Source of the DNA: Octadecabacter sp. SW4
GTDB lineage: Bacteria; Pseudomonadota; Alphaproteobacteria; Rhodobacterales; Rhodobacteraceae
Length of the DNA: 64,000 nt
Assembly: GCF_008065155.1 (NCBI RefSeq)
Contig: NZ_CP042819.1
Location: 2,170,001 to 2,234,000 of the forward strand
Direction of reading: 5' to 3'
Shown: piece by piece, positions 53,180-61,657 of the stretch
Numbering within the stretch: the stretch's first letter is position 1
Layout of the letters: each line of letters begins with the position of its first letter
The notes under the pieces: model-generated
What the model was told of the DNA's origin: nothing
Databases searched by the model: none
What the model saw: only the letters and a program-made list of their open reading frames with translations
Translations under genes and position numbers: made by a program

Positions 53180-54442
53180 ATGAATATCCTGATTTTGGGC
53201 GGCGGCGGTCGCGAACACAGCCTGGCCTGGGCTGTGCAACAGAACCCGAAATGCGACCGGCTGATTGTTGCGCCGGGCAATGCAGGTATCGCCCAGATCG
53301 CGGAATGCGCCGATATCGACATCAACGATGGTGACACGGTCGCCACCTTTGCCGCCGAAAACGCGGTCGATTTTGTCATTATCGGGCCAGAAGCCCCCCT
53401 TGCCGCCGGTGTCGCCGACCGTTTGCGCGATGCAGGGTTTACGGTTTTCGGACCTTCGGCAGCGGCCGCGCAGCTGGAAGCCTCGAAATACTTTACCAAA
53501 TCTGTCTGTGACGCGGCAAATGCCCCCACGGCCCGGTATGCGCGATTTGTCCAAGCCGCGCCGGCCCGCGCCTATGTCAAAGAACAGGGCGCACCGATCG
53601 TGATCAAGGCCGATGGGCTGGCCGCAGGCAAAGGCGTGGTCGTTGCGATGGACACCGAAACGGCGCTGGCGGCCATCGACGACATGTTCGGCGGTGGATT
53701 TGGCGATGCGGGCGCCGAAGTCTTGATCGAAGAATTCATGGACGGCGAAGAGGCCTCGTTCTTTATCCTTTGTGACGGCGAAACAGCCCTGCCCATCGGC
53801 ACCGCCCAGGACCACAAACGTGCCTTTGACGGCGACCTGGGGCCAAACACCGGCGGCATGGGCGCCTATTCGCCCGCGCCCGTGCTGACAGATGCCATCG
53901 CCGCCAAGGCAATGGATGAAATTATCCGACCCACACTGGCCGAAATGGTGCGGCGCGGCGCTCCCTATCAGGGCATCCTCTATGCCGGGCTGATGATCAA
54001 GGACGGCCAACCACGGCTAGTCGAATACAACTGCCGCTTTGGCGATCCCGAATGTCAGGTGCTGATGATGCGCCTTGGGGCGCAAGCGCTTGATCTGATG
54101 CTAGCCTGCGCCCAAGGGCGTCTGGCGGGGATGCAGGTCAACTGGGCCAATGATCACGCCCTCACCGTGGTCATGGCGGCCCGAGGCTACCCCGGCTCTT
54201 ATGAAAAAGGCAGTGTGATCAATGGGCTGGACGATCTGCCCGAAGATTCACATCACATGGGCTTTCACGCCGGCACTGCGGAAAAAGACGGCAAAATCAT
54301 CGCCAGTGGCGGGCGCGTCCTCGACATCACTGCGCGGGGTGATACGTTGGAACAGGCCCACGCGCGCGCCTACGCAATGATCAAACAAATCGATTGGCCC
54401 GAAGGGTTCAACCGCACCGACATCGGCTGGCGTGCCCTCTGA
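53180..54442 (+). CDS. purD: Phosphoribosylamine-glycine ligase
   Basis: The protein has 420 residues and makes glycinamide ribonucleotide from phosphoribosylamine, glycine and ATP in purine synthesis. The N-terminal MNILILGGGGREHSLAWA, the ATP-grasp blocks KADGLAAGKGVVVA and VEYNCRFGDPECQVL, and the GGMGAYSPAP loop are intact. It is a single gene followed by a post-gene repeat and a strong bidirectional terminator. Confidence 0.98.
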   Translation: MNILILGGGGREHSLAWAVQQNPKCDRLIVAPGNAGIAQIAECADIDINDGDTVATFAAENAVDFVIIGPEAPLAAGVADRLRDAGFTVFGPSAAAAQLEASKYFTKSVCDAANAPTARYARFVQAAPARAYVKEQGAPIVIKADGLAAGKGVVVAMDTETALAAIDDMFGGGFGDAGAEVLIEEFMDGEEASFFILCDGETALPIGTAQDHKRAFDGDLGPNTGGMGAYSPAPVLTDAIAAKAMDEIIRPTLAEMVRRGAPYQGILYAGLMIKDGQPRLVEYNCRFGDPECQVLMMRLGAQALDLMLACAQGRLAGMQVNWANDHALTVVMAARGYPGSYEKGSVINGLDDLPEDSHHMGFHAGTAEKDGKIIASGGRVLDITARGDTLEQAHARAYAMIKQIDWPEGFNRTDIGWRAL

Positions 54443-54444
54443 CG

Positions 54445-54459
54445 TCTTCTGTTCAAAAA
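54445..54459 (+). repeat. Post-gene repeat element, copy 2
   Basis: TCTTCTGTTCAAAAA, identical to the 15-nt core in the element after the DUF2244 gene (10871-10915). Here too it starts 2 nt after a stop codon. Confidence 0.5.
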
Positions 54460-54543
54460 TACGCCCTCTGAGCGCAACAACATACCGACCGGCGCGTCAG
54501 GATTTCTGGCGGGCTCGCGCTGCAAGACCCCCATAAAAACGGC

Positions 54544-54572
54544 AAAAGCCGCGCCCCAAGGCGCGGCTTTTT
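54544..54572. terminator. Bidirectional terminator between purD and carD
   Basis: GCCGCGCC pairs with GGCGCGGC around a CCAA loop, flanked by four A on one side and five T on the other, so it works for purD on the plus strand and carD on the minus strand. Confidence 0.93.
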
Positions 54573-54591
54573 CAATGTCAGGACAGTCGGT

Positions 54592-55101
54592 TCAGGCGGC
54601 CCGGCTGATCAGCACATCTCCGATTTCCTTGGCCGCATCGCCTTCGTCGCCATTGCCCACGGCGGCAATCTCGCGGGTCAGGCGCTCCAACGCGGCTTCA
54701 TAAAGCTGGCGTTCGGAATAGCTTTGCTCGCGTTGATCGTCAGCGCGGTGCAGGTCGCGTACCACTTCGGCAATCGCGATCAGATCGCCCGAGTTGATCT
54801 TTTGCTCGTATTCCTGCGCACGGCGCGACCACATCGCCTTTTTGACCTTGGCTTTGCCGCGCAGGGTTTTCATCGCATGTGCTACGATATCGGGCGAAGA
54901 CAAGCCACGCATCCCGACCTCGGTTGCCTTGTTGGTCGGCACCCGCAGGGTCATCTTGTCTTTTTCGAACGCAATGACGAAAAGTTCCAGTTCAAAACCG
55001 GCGACTTCGTCCTTCTCGATTGACACAATCTTGCCAACCCCATGCGCCGGATAAACGACGAAATCATTGGGGCGGAATTCACTTTTCTTTGACTTGCTCA
55101 T
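54592..55101 (-). CDS. carD: CarD family transcriptional regulator
   Basis: The protein has 169 residues from the ATG at 55101 behind GGAAAGGA. The N-terminal Tudor-like RNA-polymerase-interacting domain has DFVVYPAHGVGKI and ELFVIAFEKDKMTLRVPTNKA; the C-terminal helical DNA-binding part includes MWSRRAQEYEQKINSGDL and SERQLYEAALERL. CarD binds the polymerase beta subunit and stabilises open complexes, notably at rRNA promoters. All transcripts reaching it must pass a terminator in its leader (see the leader entry). Confidence 0.95.
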   Translation of the reverse strand: MSKSKKSEFRPNDFVVYPAHGVGKIVSIEKDEVAGFELELFVIAFEKDKMTLRVPTNKATEVGMRGLSSPDIVAHAMKTLRGKAKVKKAMWSRRAQEYEQKINSGDLIAIAEVVRDLHRADDQREQSYSERQLYEAALERLTREIAAVGNGDEGDAAKEIGDVLISRAA

Positions 55102-55118
55102 AGGTGTCCTTTCCAGAC

Positions 55119-55190
55119 ATCTTGACCGGAGCCGACAAAAAACCCGCAAGTGACAATGTCACCAGCAGGTGTTTCAGGGGCGGTCAAGAT
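55119..55190 (-). promoter_or_regulatory. Structured carD leader RNA (candidate cis-regulator)
   Basis: ATCTTGACCG (55190-55181) and CGGTCAAGAT (55128-55119) form a perfect 10-bp stem that encloses a complete terminator hairpin. The enclosing stem ends just before the ribosome site of carD. The two structures could be exclusive in time: the terminator acts before the 3' arm of the outer stem is made. Confidence 0.5.
55137..55169 (-). terminator. Terminator hairpin inside the carD leader
   Basis: CCTGC-TG-GTGAC-ATT-GTCAC-TT-GCGGG folds into a two-part hairpin and is followed by six T on the transcribed strand, 36 nt before the carD start. It contains the palindrome GTGACA-T-TGTCAC. It may end fdxA transcripts, attenuate carD, or both. 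Confidence 0.7.
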
Positions 55191-55214
55191 CAATATTCTT
55201 GTAGCATTGGCGTT

Positions 55215-55242
55215 ACCATACCACAAAAAACGCCCCAAACAA
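55215..55242 (-). promoter_or_regulatory. Candidate carD promoter
   Basis: TTGTTT (55242-55237), a 16-nt spacer and TATGGT (55220-55215) give a start near 55208 and a leader of about 107 nt that contains the terminator and enclosing stem. Confidence 0.45.
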
Positions 55243-55340
55243 AGCGCCGCGATGCAGCAAGCGGCGATATAGCTTGTTTTTCAGGGTGTTTTGCCGCGTT
55301 TTGAACGCAACGTCACACGGCAAACCACGCGAATCGCGTT

Positions 55341-55676
55341 TTACCCGCCCTCGCCCGGGTTTTCCGAAAACAGGTCGATCTTGCCCGGTTTGCCGTCCAT
55401 CTCGTCGGCATTCGGCAGGGGGTCTTTCTTGGTGATGATGACCGGCCACATCTCGGAATACTTGCGGTTGAACTCGACCCATTTTTCCATGTCCGGCTCG
55501 GTATCGGGGCGGATCGCATCGGCGGGACACTCAGGTTCGCAAACGCCACAGTCGATACATTCGTCAGGGTGGATCACCAGCATGTTTTCGCCCTCGTAGA
55601 AACAGTCCACGGGGCAGACCTCAACGCAATCTGTATATTTGCAGGCAATGCAGTTGTCGTTGACGATATATGTCAT
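55341..55676 (-). CDS. fdxA: Seven-iron ferredoxin FdxA
   Basis: The protein has 111 residues. Two cluster motifs in the first 55 residues: [18 protein letters not shown] for the 3Fe-4S side and [16 protein letters not shown] for the 4Fe-4S side, followed by the C-terminal extension typical of FdxA ([16 protein letters not shown]). It is a low-potential electron carrier in the cytosol. It lies between the S4-protein gene upstream and carD downstream, all on the minus strand, with 240 nt to carD. Confidence 0.96.
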   Translation of the reverse strand: MTYIVNDNCIACKYTDCVEVCPVDCFYEGENMLVIHPDECIDCGVCEPECPADAIRPDTEPDMEKWVEFNRKYSEMWPVIITKKDPLPNADEMDGKPGKIDLFSENPGEGG

Positions 55677-55722
55677 GGCACGTCCATCCTTCTTTGCCGC
55701 CTAGCTAGTCCAGACGCGCCGC

Positions 55723-56133
55723 TCATTCAAGGCGGGACGGCCCGATATCGCGCTTCTGGGACGCGAGGTTTGCGCGTTCCTTGCGATTGGGGCGACCCTT
55801 CCCTTCATATCGCGGATTTGGCGAACCAGCGTTCCGGGTTTTGACCGGATCGGCGACAGGCGCTGGCGACAGATCCTCATACAGAGCCTGCGCTTCGGGG
55901 GCCGGCCCACGGCGCAGCCCAATCGCGATGATCTTCACGACTTTCACGTCTTTTTCCTTGGCGAATGTCAGCACATCGCCCGCCCCGACCATGCGCGCGG
56001 GCTTGCTCACGAGGGTGCCATCGACCCGCACCTTGCCTGCGGCCACGGTTTTTGTGGCCAGCCCACGTGTCTTGAAGAATCGCGCATGCCACAGCCATTT
56101 GTCGATCCGAATCGTGTCGCGCGGTTCACTCAA
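55723..56133 (-). CDS. S4-domain RNA-binding protein, HslR/Hsp15-like
   Basis: The protein has 136 residues starting at a TTG (56133) that overlaps the helicase stop by 4 nt. The S4 domain IRIDKWLWHARFFKTRGLATKTVAAGKVRVDG is typical of Hsp15, which binds stalled 50S subunits still carrying peptidyl-tRNA. The C-terminal 50 residues are basic and flexible. Coupled translation with an RNA helicase suggests a shared RNA or ribosome job. Confidence 0.88.
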   Translation of the reverse strand: MSEPRDTIRIDKWLWHARFFKTRGLATKTVAAGKVRVDGTLVSKPARMVGAGDVLTFAKEKDVKVVKIIAIGLRRGPAPEAQALYEDLSPAPVADPVKTRNAGSPNPRYEGKGRPNRKERANLASQKRDIGPSRLE

Positions 56134-58910
56134 TCGGTTTTGAAACCCGACAGGGCGGCGGCAAAGGGGTTATCGGGGTCGATCTTCTTTTCCGGCTTGG
56201 GCGGGCGGGCCGATACGGTTTTGGGGCCACGGTTTTGCGGCTTGCCCCCTTCTGATTTGCCACGGGGTTTGCCCTTGGCGCGGGGCTTGTCGCCTTGCGG
56301 GCGGCGCCCCTGATTGCGCGGCGCACGTGCCCCCCATGTAAAGGTATAGAACACTTCCATTTCGGGGGCCTCGGTGGGCACTTCGGCAGGGGCGTCGGCG
56401 GGGGCGTCGGCGGGCACCTCGGCGGGCGGTTCGGCCGGTATTTCATCAGGCTGCGCGGGTGTTTCAACCGGTGTTTCAACGGGCGCTTCCTGCGGTGCCG
56501 GTTCGGGCAGTTCCTTGGGGTCTTGCGCGGCCTTCACCTTGACGCGTTCACCCTTTTCGGCCGCGTATCCCAGCCCCTGCATCAGGTCGGCGAATTGGTC
56601 CAGGGTCATGCCGGTGATCGACAGCATATCGGCCTTGGCCTCAAACCCTGCGCGAGTGTTTTCATTGCGCAGCATATCGGCCAGCCGTTCCAGCATATCG
56701 ATCCGGATCGCCCGCTCTCCAGCGGCGCGATACCCGGCCATCGTATAGTATCCCTCCACTGCGTCCTTGGTTGTCGGCACAGTCACCAGACCCGGAGGCG
56801 GACTTTCGGGAAACTCCTGCAAGCCCTTGGCAAGGCTCCACAAAACCAGACGCAGGCGGGTTGGCGCGGGTTTCAGCAACAAGGGCAAAAAGATCGTGAA
56901 CTGGCCAAAGCGGATACCGTGCTTGCGCAGCGCACCGCGTGCGTCCTGATCCAGCGCCTTGACTTCCTCGGCCACATCGGCACGGGTCAACAACCCAAAC
57001 CCTTCGATCATGCGGAATGCAAAACCGCGCGCCAGACCGGTCAGGGTTTCGTCGCGCTGCATGTTGATCAACGGTTCAAATGCCGTGGCAATCTTGCGGT
57101 CGATAAAGTGCTGCAAACGGCGCTGCACCTTGGCCGCCACATCCGCACCAGCCTCATCGTCAACAAAGGCCTGCGCCGTAGGCTTCAGCGGGTCAGCCCC
57201 AGCCACCAATTTGCCCACCGCGTCGCTGCCCCACATCAGGCCCCCCTGTTCGGTGAAATCAATTTCGGTGTCGGGCGCGTTGTAAAAACGGTCCGCACGT
57301 AGATGGAAATGCGGCGCAAGCGCCTGTTCGGATGCCTGGCGCAGGGTTTTTGCCTCGTCGGGGCTGCCGGATTTGTCCTGCCGGAACCGGAAACCTTCCA
57401 AACGCCCGACATATTCGCCCTCGACGCTCACTTCACCTTTGTCGTTCACCTCGGCCACAAGGCTCTCCTTCTGCTTGAGCCGGCGAAGCAAGACAGATGT
57501 CCGCCGGTCCACAAATCGTTGGGTCAGCGCCCCGTGCAGGGCATCCGACAAGCGGTCTTCTACCGCGCGCGTCGCCTCGCGCCAATGGGATTCGTCCCCG
57601 ACCCAGCCTTTGCGCTGCGCCACATAGGTCCATGTGCGGATATATGCCAATCGTTTGGACAGGGTATCAATGTCGCCGTCACTGCGATCAATGCGTTTCA
57701 CCTGCCGCGCCATCCAGTCGTCCGGCACCCGACCCGACTGGTGCAAAAACGTGTAAATCTGGGTCAGAAGCCCCGCATGTTCGCCGCGGCTGATCCCGCG
57801 AAAATCCGGCACACGGCAAACATCCCACAGCAGTTTCACCGAAGGGCCATCACTGGCACGCGCGCGCACCTCGGCGTCATTTGCCAGCGATTTCAGCGCC
57901 GCCAGATCATCACTTTCGCGCACGCGGGTCAGCAAATCGTCATCCGTGCGCATCTCGAGCGTCTGGATCAGCCGGTCCACAGACCCAAATTGCAGCCGAG
58001 TGTTGCGCCATTGCAGTTTCTGCACCGGGCGAAAGGTGTGATTGCTGATCGCGTCGATCACATGCTGGTCCGGTTCATCAGCCTCGCCGGTGACACCGAA
58101 ACTGCCGTGCGACATATGCCGCCCGGCGCGCCCGGCAATCTGCGCCAGTTCCTCGGGGGCCAAGGGGCGCATTCGCCGCCCGTCAAATTTGCTTAGCGAT
58201 GAAAACGCGACGTGATTGATATCAAGGTTCAGCCCCATGCCGATGGCATCGGTTGCCACCAGATAGTCCACATCGCCATTTTGATACATCTCCACTTGGG
58301 CATTGCGCGTGCGCGGGGATAGTGCCCCCATCACAACCGCCGCCCCGCCCTTTTGGCGGCGCAGCAGTTCGGCGATGGCATAGACATTATCAACCGAAAA
58401 CCCGACAATCGCGGCGCGTCCGGGCATCCGGCTTATCTTTTTGGAACCCGCATAGGTAAGGGTCGACATACGTTCGCGGCGGACGAATTCAGCCTCGGGG
58501 ACCAGTGTCGCGATGGCGTGGCGCATGGTTTGCGCGCCCAGAAACAGGGTTTCATGCAGGCCACGTGCATTCAGCAACCGGTCGGTAAACACATGGCCCC
58601 GTTCCAGATCACCACAAAGCTGGATTTCGTCCACCGCCAGAAAATCACAGCCCATGCCCTCGGGCATCGCCTCGACGGTGCAGACCCAATAGGCGGCGCG
58701 GGGCGGCACGATACGTTCCTCGCCCGTGACCAGCGCGACAACGGACGGGCCGCGCAGGGCGACAATGCGGTCATAAACCTCGCGCGCAAGAAGGCGCAGC
58801 GGCAGACCGATAACGCCGGTGCGATGGGCCAGCATGCGTTCGATTGCATAATGGGTCTTGCCGGTATTCGTCGGGCCAAGAACGGCCGCAATTCGGGCGG
58901 GGTTAAGCAT
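56130..58910 (-). CDS. SUV3-like RNA helicase with disordered basic tail
   Basis: The protein has 926 residues. Walker A is VLGPTNTGKTHYAIERM and the Walker B is VDEIQLCGDLERGHVF (DEIQ, as in mitochondrial Suv3); later motifs include VATDAIGMGLNLD and QIAGRAGRH. A helical middle and a Suv3-type C-terminal domain follow. Residues about 800-860 are a Pro/Ala/Glu repeat region and about 865-910 a Lys/Arg/Gly-rich stretch (RNQGRRPQGDKPRAKGKPRG), as in degradosome or RNA-binding tails. It probably unwinds structured RNA during decay. It is coupled to the S4 gene. Confidence 0.9.
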   Translation of the reverse strand: MLNPARIAAVLGPTNTGKTHYAIERMLAHRTGVIGLPLRLLAREVYDRIVALRGPSVVALVTGEERIVPPRAAYWVCTVEAMPEGMGCDFLAVDEIQLCGDLERGHVFTDRLLNARGLHETLFLGAQTMRHAIATLVPEAEFVRRERMSTLTYAGSKKISRMPGRAAIVGFSVDNVYAIAELLRRQKGGAAVVMGALSPRTRNAQVEMYQNGDVDYLVATDAIGMGLNLDINHVAFSSLSKFDGRRMRPLAPEELAQIAGRAGRHMSHGSFGVTGEADEPDQHVIDAISNHTFRPVQKLQWRNTRLQFGSVDRLIQTLEMRTDDDLLTRVRESDDLAALKSLANDAEVRARASDGPSVKLLWDVCRVPDFRGISRGEHAGLLTQIYTFLHQSGRVPDDWMARQVKRIDRSDGDIDTLSKRLAYIRTWTYVAQRKGWVGDESHWREATRAVEDRLSDALHGALTQRFVDRRTSVLLRRLKQKESLVAEVNDKGEVSVEGEYVGRLEGFRFRQDKSGSPDEAKTLRQASEQALAPHFHLRADRFYNAPDTEIDFTEQGGLMWGSDAVGKLVAGADPLKPTAQAFVDDEAGADVAAKVQRRLQHFIDRKIATAFEPLINMQRDETLTGLARGFAFRMIEGFGLLTRADVAEEVKALDQDARGALRKHGIRFGQFTIFLPLLLKPAPTRLRLVLWSLAKGLQEFPESPPPGLVTVPTTKDAVEGYYTMAGYRAAGERAIRIDMLERLADMLRNENTRAGFEAKADMLSITGMTLDQFADLMQGLGYAAEKGERVKVKAAQDPKELPEPAPQEAPVETPVETPAQPDEIPAEPPAEVPADAPADAPAEVPTEAPEMEVFYTFTWGARAPRNQGRRPQGDKPRAKGKPRGKSEGGKPQNRGPKTVSARPPKPEKKIDPDNPFAAALSGFKTD

Positions 58911-58930
58911 ACGCGCACTGAACAGACGCG

Positions 58931-59482
58931 TTACAGCGCCTGCCCCTCGTATTTCAGGGCCAGCCGGTCAATCGCCATCCCGACATCGGGCGACATCGGA
59001 TGGATCGCCTGCACCTGACGGTAGACCTCAAGCGCCTCATCCTCGCGCCCAAGTTCCTCGAGCATATAGCCAAAGCCCAGCAGCGCCCCGAAATGGCGCG
59101 GGTTCAACACCAGCGCCTGACGCAGATCATCAATCGCGGGGCCAATCATCCCAAGGGTGTAATAGGCATTGGCGCGGGCGTTATACCCTTCGGCAAAATC
59201 CGGCGCATGATCGATCAGGGCGGTCAGATGCTCGAGGGCGACATCGGCTTCACCCGCCTCAAGCGCGTCTTGCCCGCGTTGCAACAGCAAATCCATCGCT
59301 GGCGATCCGCTCTTGCTCCACTCCTCGAAAATGCGGTCCTCGATCCACTGGAATGTTGCCTCATCCGCCTGTTTCAACTGCTCCAGCAGTTCCTCAAGGC
59401 GCGCCTCGTCAGCCGTCGCAGGTAAGGAAACCCCGACTACAAAAGCGAATGCCGTAACGATACATTTGAAGCTCTGTCTCAT
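58931..59482 (-). CDS. Exported TPR-repeat protein
   Basis: The protein has 183 residues from the ATG at 59482 (59485 and 59491 also possible). It has a signal peptide (RQSFKCIVTAFAFVVGVSL, cleavage near ATA-DE), then a helical part with three to four tetratricopeptide repeats (ALEHLTALIDHAPDFAEGYN, AIDDLRQALVLNPRHFGALL, ALEVYRQVQAIHP). It probably acts as a periplasmic scaffold. It lies upstream of the helicase on the same strand and diverges from the SCP2 gene. Confidence 0.88.
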   Translation of the reverse strand: MRQSFKCIVTAFAFVVGVSLPATADEARLEELLEQLKQADEATFQWIEDRIFEEWSKSGSPAMDLLLQRGQDALEAGEADVALEHLTALIDHAPDFAEGYNARANAYYTLGMIGPAIDDLRQALVLNPRHFGALLGFGYMLEELGREDEALEVYRQVQAIHPMSPDVGMAIDRLALKYEGQAL

Positions 59483-59556
59483 CATCCCCATAGTGTAACG
59501 CACACAGCGCCCGATACCAGAGGCGTTCGGGCAAACTGACAAAGGATGACGGAAAT

Positions 59557-59847
59557 ATGAGCGACGTTGTGACCAAGGCCGTAGCGGCATTGAACGAAAA
59601 AATGGGCGGCGCGGGCTTTGACGGCACCGCGAAATTCGACATCGAAGACGAGGGCAGCATCATCATCGACAATGGCGGCGCGCGCGCGGGCGACGATGAC
59701 GCCGAAGTAACCCTGTCGGCCAGCGCCGAGACCTTTCAGGCGATCCTTGAAGGTGAACAAAACGCCACCGCCGCCTTCATGACCGGCAAGCTGTCGGTTG
59801 ACGGTGACATGGGTCTGGCGATGAAACTTGCAGGCGTATTGGGATAA
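59557..59847 (+). CDS. SCP2 sterol-binding-domain protein
   Basis: The protein has 96 residues, a single SCP2 fold: FDGTAKFDIEDEGSIIID, AEVTLSASAETFQAILEGE, ATAAFMTGKLSVDGDMGLAMKL. Such small proteins bind acyl chains or hydrophobic ligands in the cytosol. It is 5 nt upstream of the alpha/beta hydrolase, so the pair may act on the same lipid. Confidence 0.95.
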   Translation: MSDVVTKAVAALNEKMGGAGFDGTAKFDIEDEGSIIIDNGGARAGDDDAEVTLSASAETFQAILEGEQNATAAFMTGKLSVDGDMGLAMKLAGVLG

Positions 59848-59852
59848 ACGAC

Positions 59853-60800
59853 ATGGAGCAGGCGCCCTTCTTCGCCGATATCGCGGACGGTCCTGACGGC
59901 GGCGTGGCCCATTGGCTGCGCTGCGCCGATGGCCACCGGATTCGCGTCGGTCACTGGCCGCTGGCATCGGCCAAGGGCACTGTCCTGCTTTTCCCCGGGC
60001 GCACCGAATATATCGAAAAATACGGCCGCGCCGCGCAGGATCTGGCGCAGCGCGGCTATGCGACCCTTGCCATTGACTGGCGCGGCCAGGGCATCGCTGA
60101 CCGGGTGCATGACAACCCCGCCGTGGGGCATGTTGGCCGCTTCGAGGATTACCAACTGGATGCTCAGGCCGCCGTCGCCCATGCCCGCGAACTAGGCCTG
60201 CCGGAACCCTTTTTCCTGCTTGGGCATTCGATGGGCGGCTGTATCGGTCTGCGCTCTCTCTACGAGGATCTGCCCGTGGCGGCGGCGTGTTTTTCAGCGC
60301 CCATGTGGGGCATCCAGATGGCCGCCCCGCTGCGCCCGCTTGCTTGGGGGCTGTCCACCGTCAGCCGTTCACTGGGATTCAGCCATGCCTTTGCGCCGGG
60401 GCAGGTCTCGGACAGCTATATCGAAAAGGTGGACTTCAGCGAAAATACCCTGACCAGTGATCGCGACATGTTCGACTACATGAAAGCCCAACTGACCGCC
60501 CACCCCGAATTTTCGCTGGGCGGAGCATCCCTGCACTGGCTCAACGAATCCCTGCGCGAAATGCGCGGGCTATCGCTACGGGCGGCCCCCAACGTGCCTT
60601 GTGTTTCCTTTCTGGGCAGTGACGAACTGATCGTCGATCCCGACCGGATTGTCGCGCGGATGCGCAAATGGCCCCAGAGCGAACTGGTGATGATCCCGCA
60701 CGCCCGCCACGAAGTGATGATGGAAACGCCCGAGACCCGCAAACTGGTGTTCGACAAGGCCTGCGCGTTGTTTGACGCTCAGTCGCCTGTGATGGCGTGA
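59853..60800 (+). CDS. Alpha/beta hydrolase, lysophospholipase (PldB) type
   Basis: The protein has 315 residues with the nucleophile elbow LLGHSMGGCIG, an oxyanion/early block LFPGRTEYIEKYG, the DWRGQG block, the catalytic Asp in FLGSDELIVDPD and the His in IPHARHEVMME. It matches monoacylglycerol lipase/lysophospholipase L2-like proteins. Co-transcribed with the SCP2 gene. The end overlaps the convergent aldolase gene by 22 nt. Confidence 0.92.
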   Translation: MEQAPFFADIADGPDGGVAHWLRCADGHRIRVGHWPLASAKGTVLLFPGRTEYIEKYGRAAQDLAQRGYATLAIDWRGQGIADRVHDNPAVGHVGRFEDYQLDAQAAVAHARELGLPEPFFLLGHSMGGCIGLRSLYEDLPVAAACFSAPMWGIQMAAPLRPLAWGLSTVSRSLGFSHAFAPGQVSDSYIEKVDFSENTLTSDRDMFDYMKAQLTAHPEFSLGGASLHWLNESLREMRGLSLRAAPNVPCVSFLGSDELIVDPDRIVARMRKWPQSELVMIPHARHEVMMETPETRKLVFDKACALFDAQSPVMA

Positions 60801-61546
60801 ACGGCGGCGGCGGCACCCACCGCCCCTTGCCGCATCCAGGTATGTTCTGACGCGACAACAAACACGTTGATCCCGTATTTTGCCCATTCCTGCGCCTTGG
60901 CGCCGTCCGGCACCCAAGACACATAACCTTTGCCATGAGACGCGCAGGCCTTGCCGATCCGCCCGAGCGCGGCGGGCAAGTCGGGGTTGTCCTGACTGCG
61001 ATGACCATAGCCGACCGACAGGTCCGCGGGCCCCGCAAACAGCGCATCTATCCCGTCAATCGCAGCGATCCCCTCGCAGGCCGCAACACCCGCCGGTTCC
61101 TCGATCTGGGCGATGACGATCGTTTGGGCATCCTGATCCAGCACATCCCCCATCGCGCGGGTGGCAAAACCCGCCCAGCGCGTCGATCCGGCAAAACCAC
61201 GCCCGCCATCCCCGAAATGCGCCGATTTGGCCAGTTTTCTGGCCTTGTCCACGCTATCCACATGCGGCACGACGATCCCAACCGCGCCGGCATCCAGCGC
61301 CATAAGCACGTGTTCCGCACGCGCCGAAGAAATCCGCACCAATGCCGGAAAATCCAGCGCGCGACAGACCGCTAGACAGGCATCCAGCCGCCCGCGATCA
61401 AACGCTGCGTGTTCACCATCAAGGCAGACAAAATCAAGACCCGACCGTGCCAGCACCTCGATCACCGTCACTTCGGGCGTTTTGACGAACGTGCCCGCAA
61501 GGGGCTCGCCCGTCATAATCCGTTTCCGCAAAGTCGCTGTGCGCAT
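60779..61546 (-). CDS. HpcH/HpaI-family aldolase
   Basis: The protein has 255 residues from the ATG at 61546, which has a strong AGGAGG site. Class II pyruvate aldolase features: SGLDFVCLDGEHAAFDR, GIVVPHVDSVDKARK, the metal Glu in IAQIEEPAGVA and the Asp in GPADLSVGYG. It cleaves a 2-keto-4-hydroxy acid to pyruvate and an aldehyde or keto acid. It diverges from an amidohydrolase gene, which suggests a shared catabolic route. A much longer open frame upstream is antisense to that gene. Confidence 0.92.
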   Translation of the reverse strand: MRTATLRKRIMTGEPLAGTFVKTPEVTVIEVLARSGLDFVCLDGEHAAFDRGRLDACLAVCRALDFPALVRISSARAEHVLMALDAGAVGIVVPHVDSVDKARKLAKSAHFGDGGRGFAGSTRWAGFATRAMGDVLDQDAQTIVIAQIEEPAGVAACEGIAAIDGIDALFAGPADLSVGYGHRSQDNPDLPAALGRIGKACASHGKGYVSWVPDGAKAQEWAKYGINVFVVASEHTWMRQGAVGAAAAVHAITGD

Positions 61547-61657
61547 GTGATCCTCCTGCTTTGGCCCAAGGCAGCACAGACGGCGGGCCAGCGCAACGGG
61601 GCAAGTGCTGGACGCGCGCGTCAAATTGCGAAACAAACGCGCCCGAAAGGACATGCC

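Noticed and set aside
56380-56480. Possible tandem DNA repeat
   Set aside because: It encodes the Pro/Ala/Glu-rich segment of the helicase; units are irregular and explained by protein composition.
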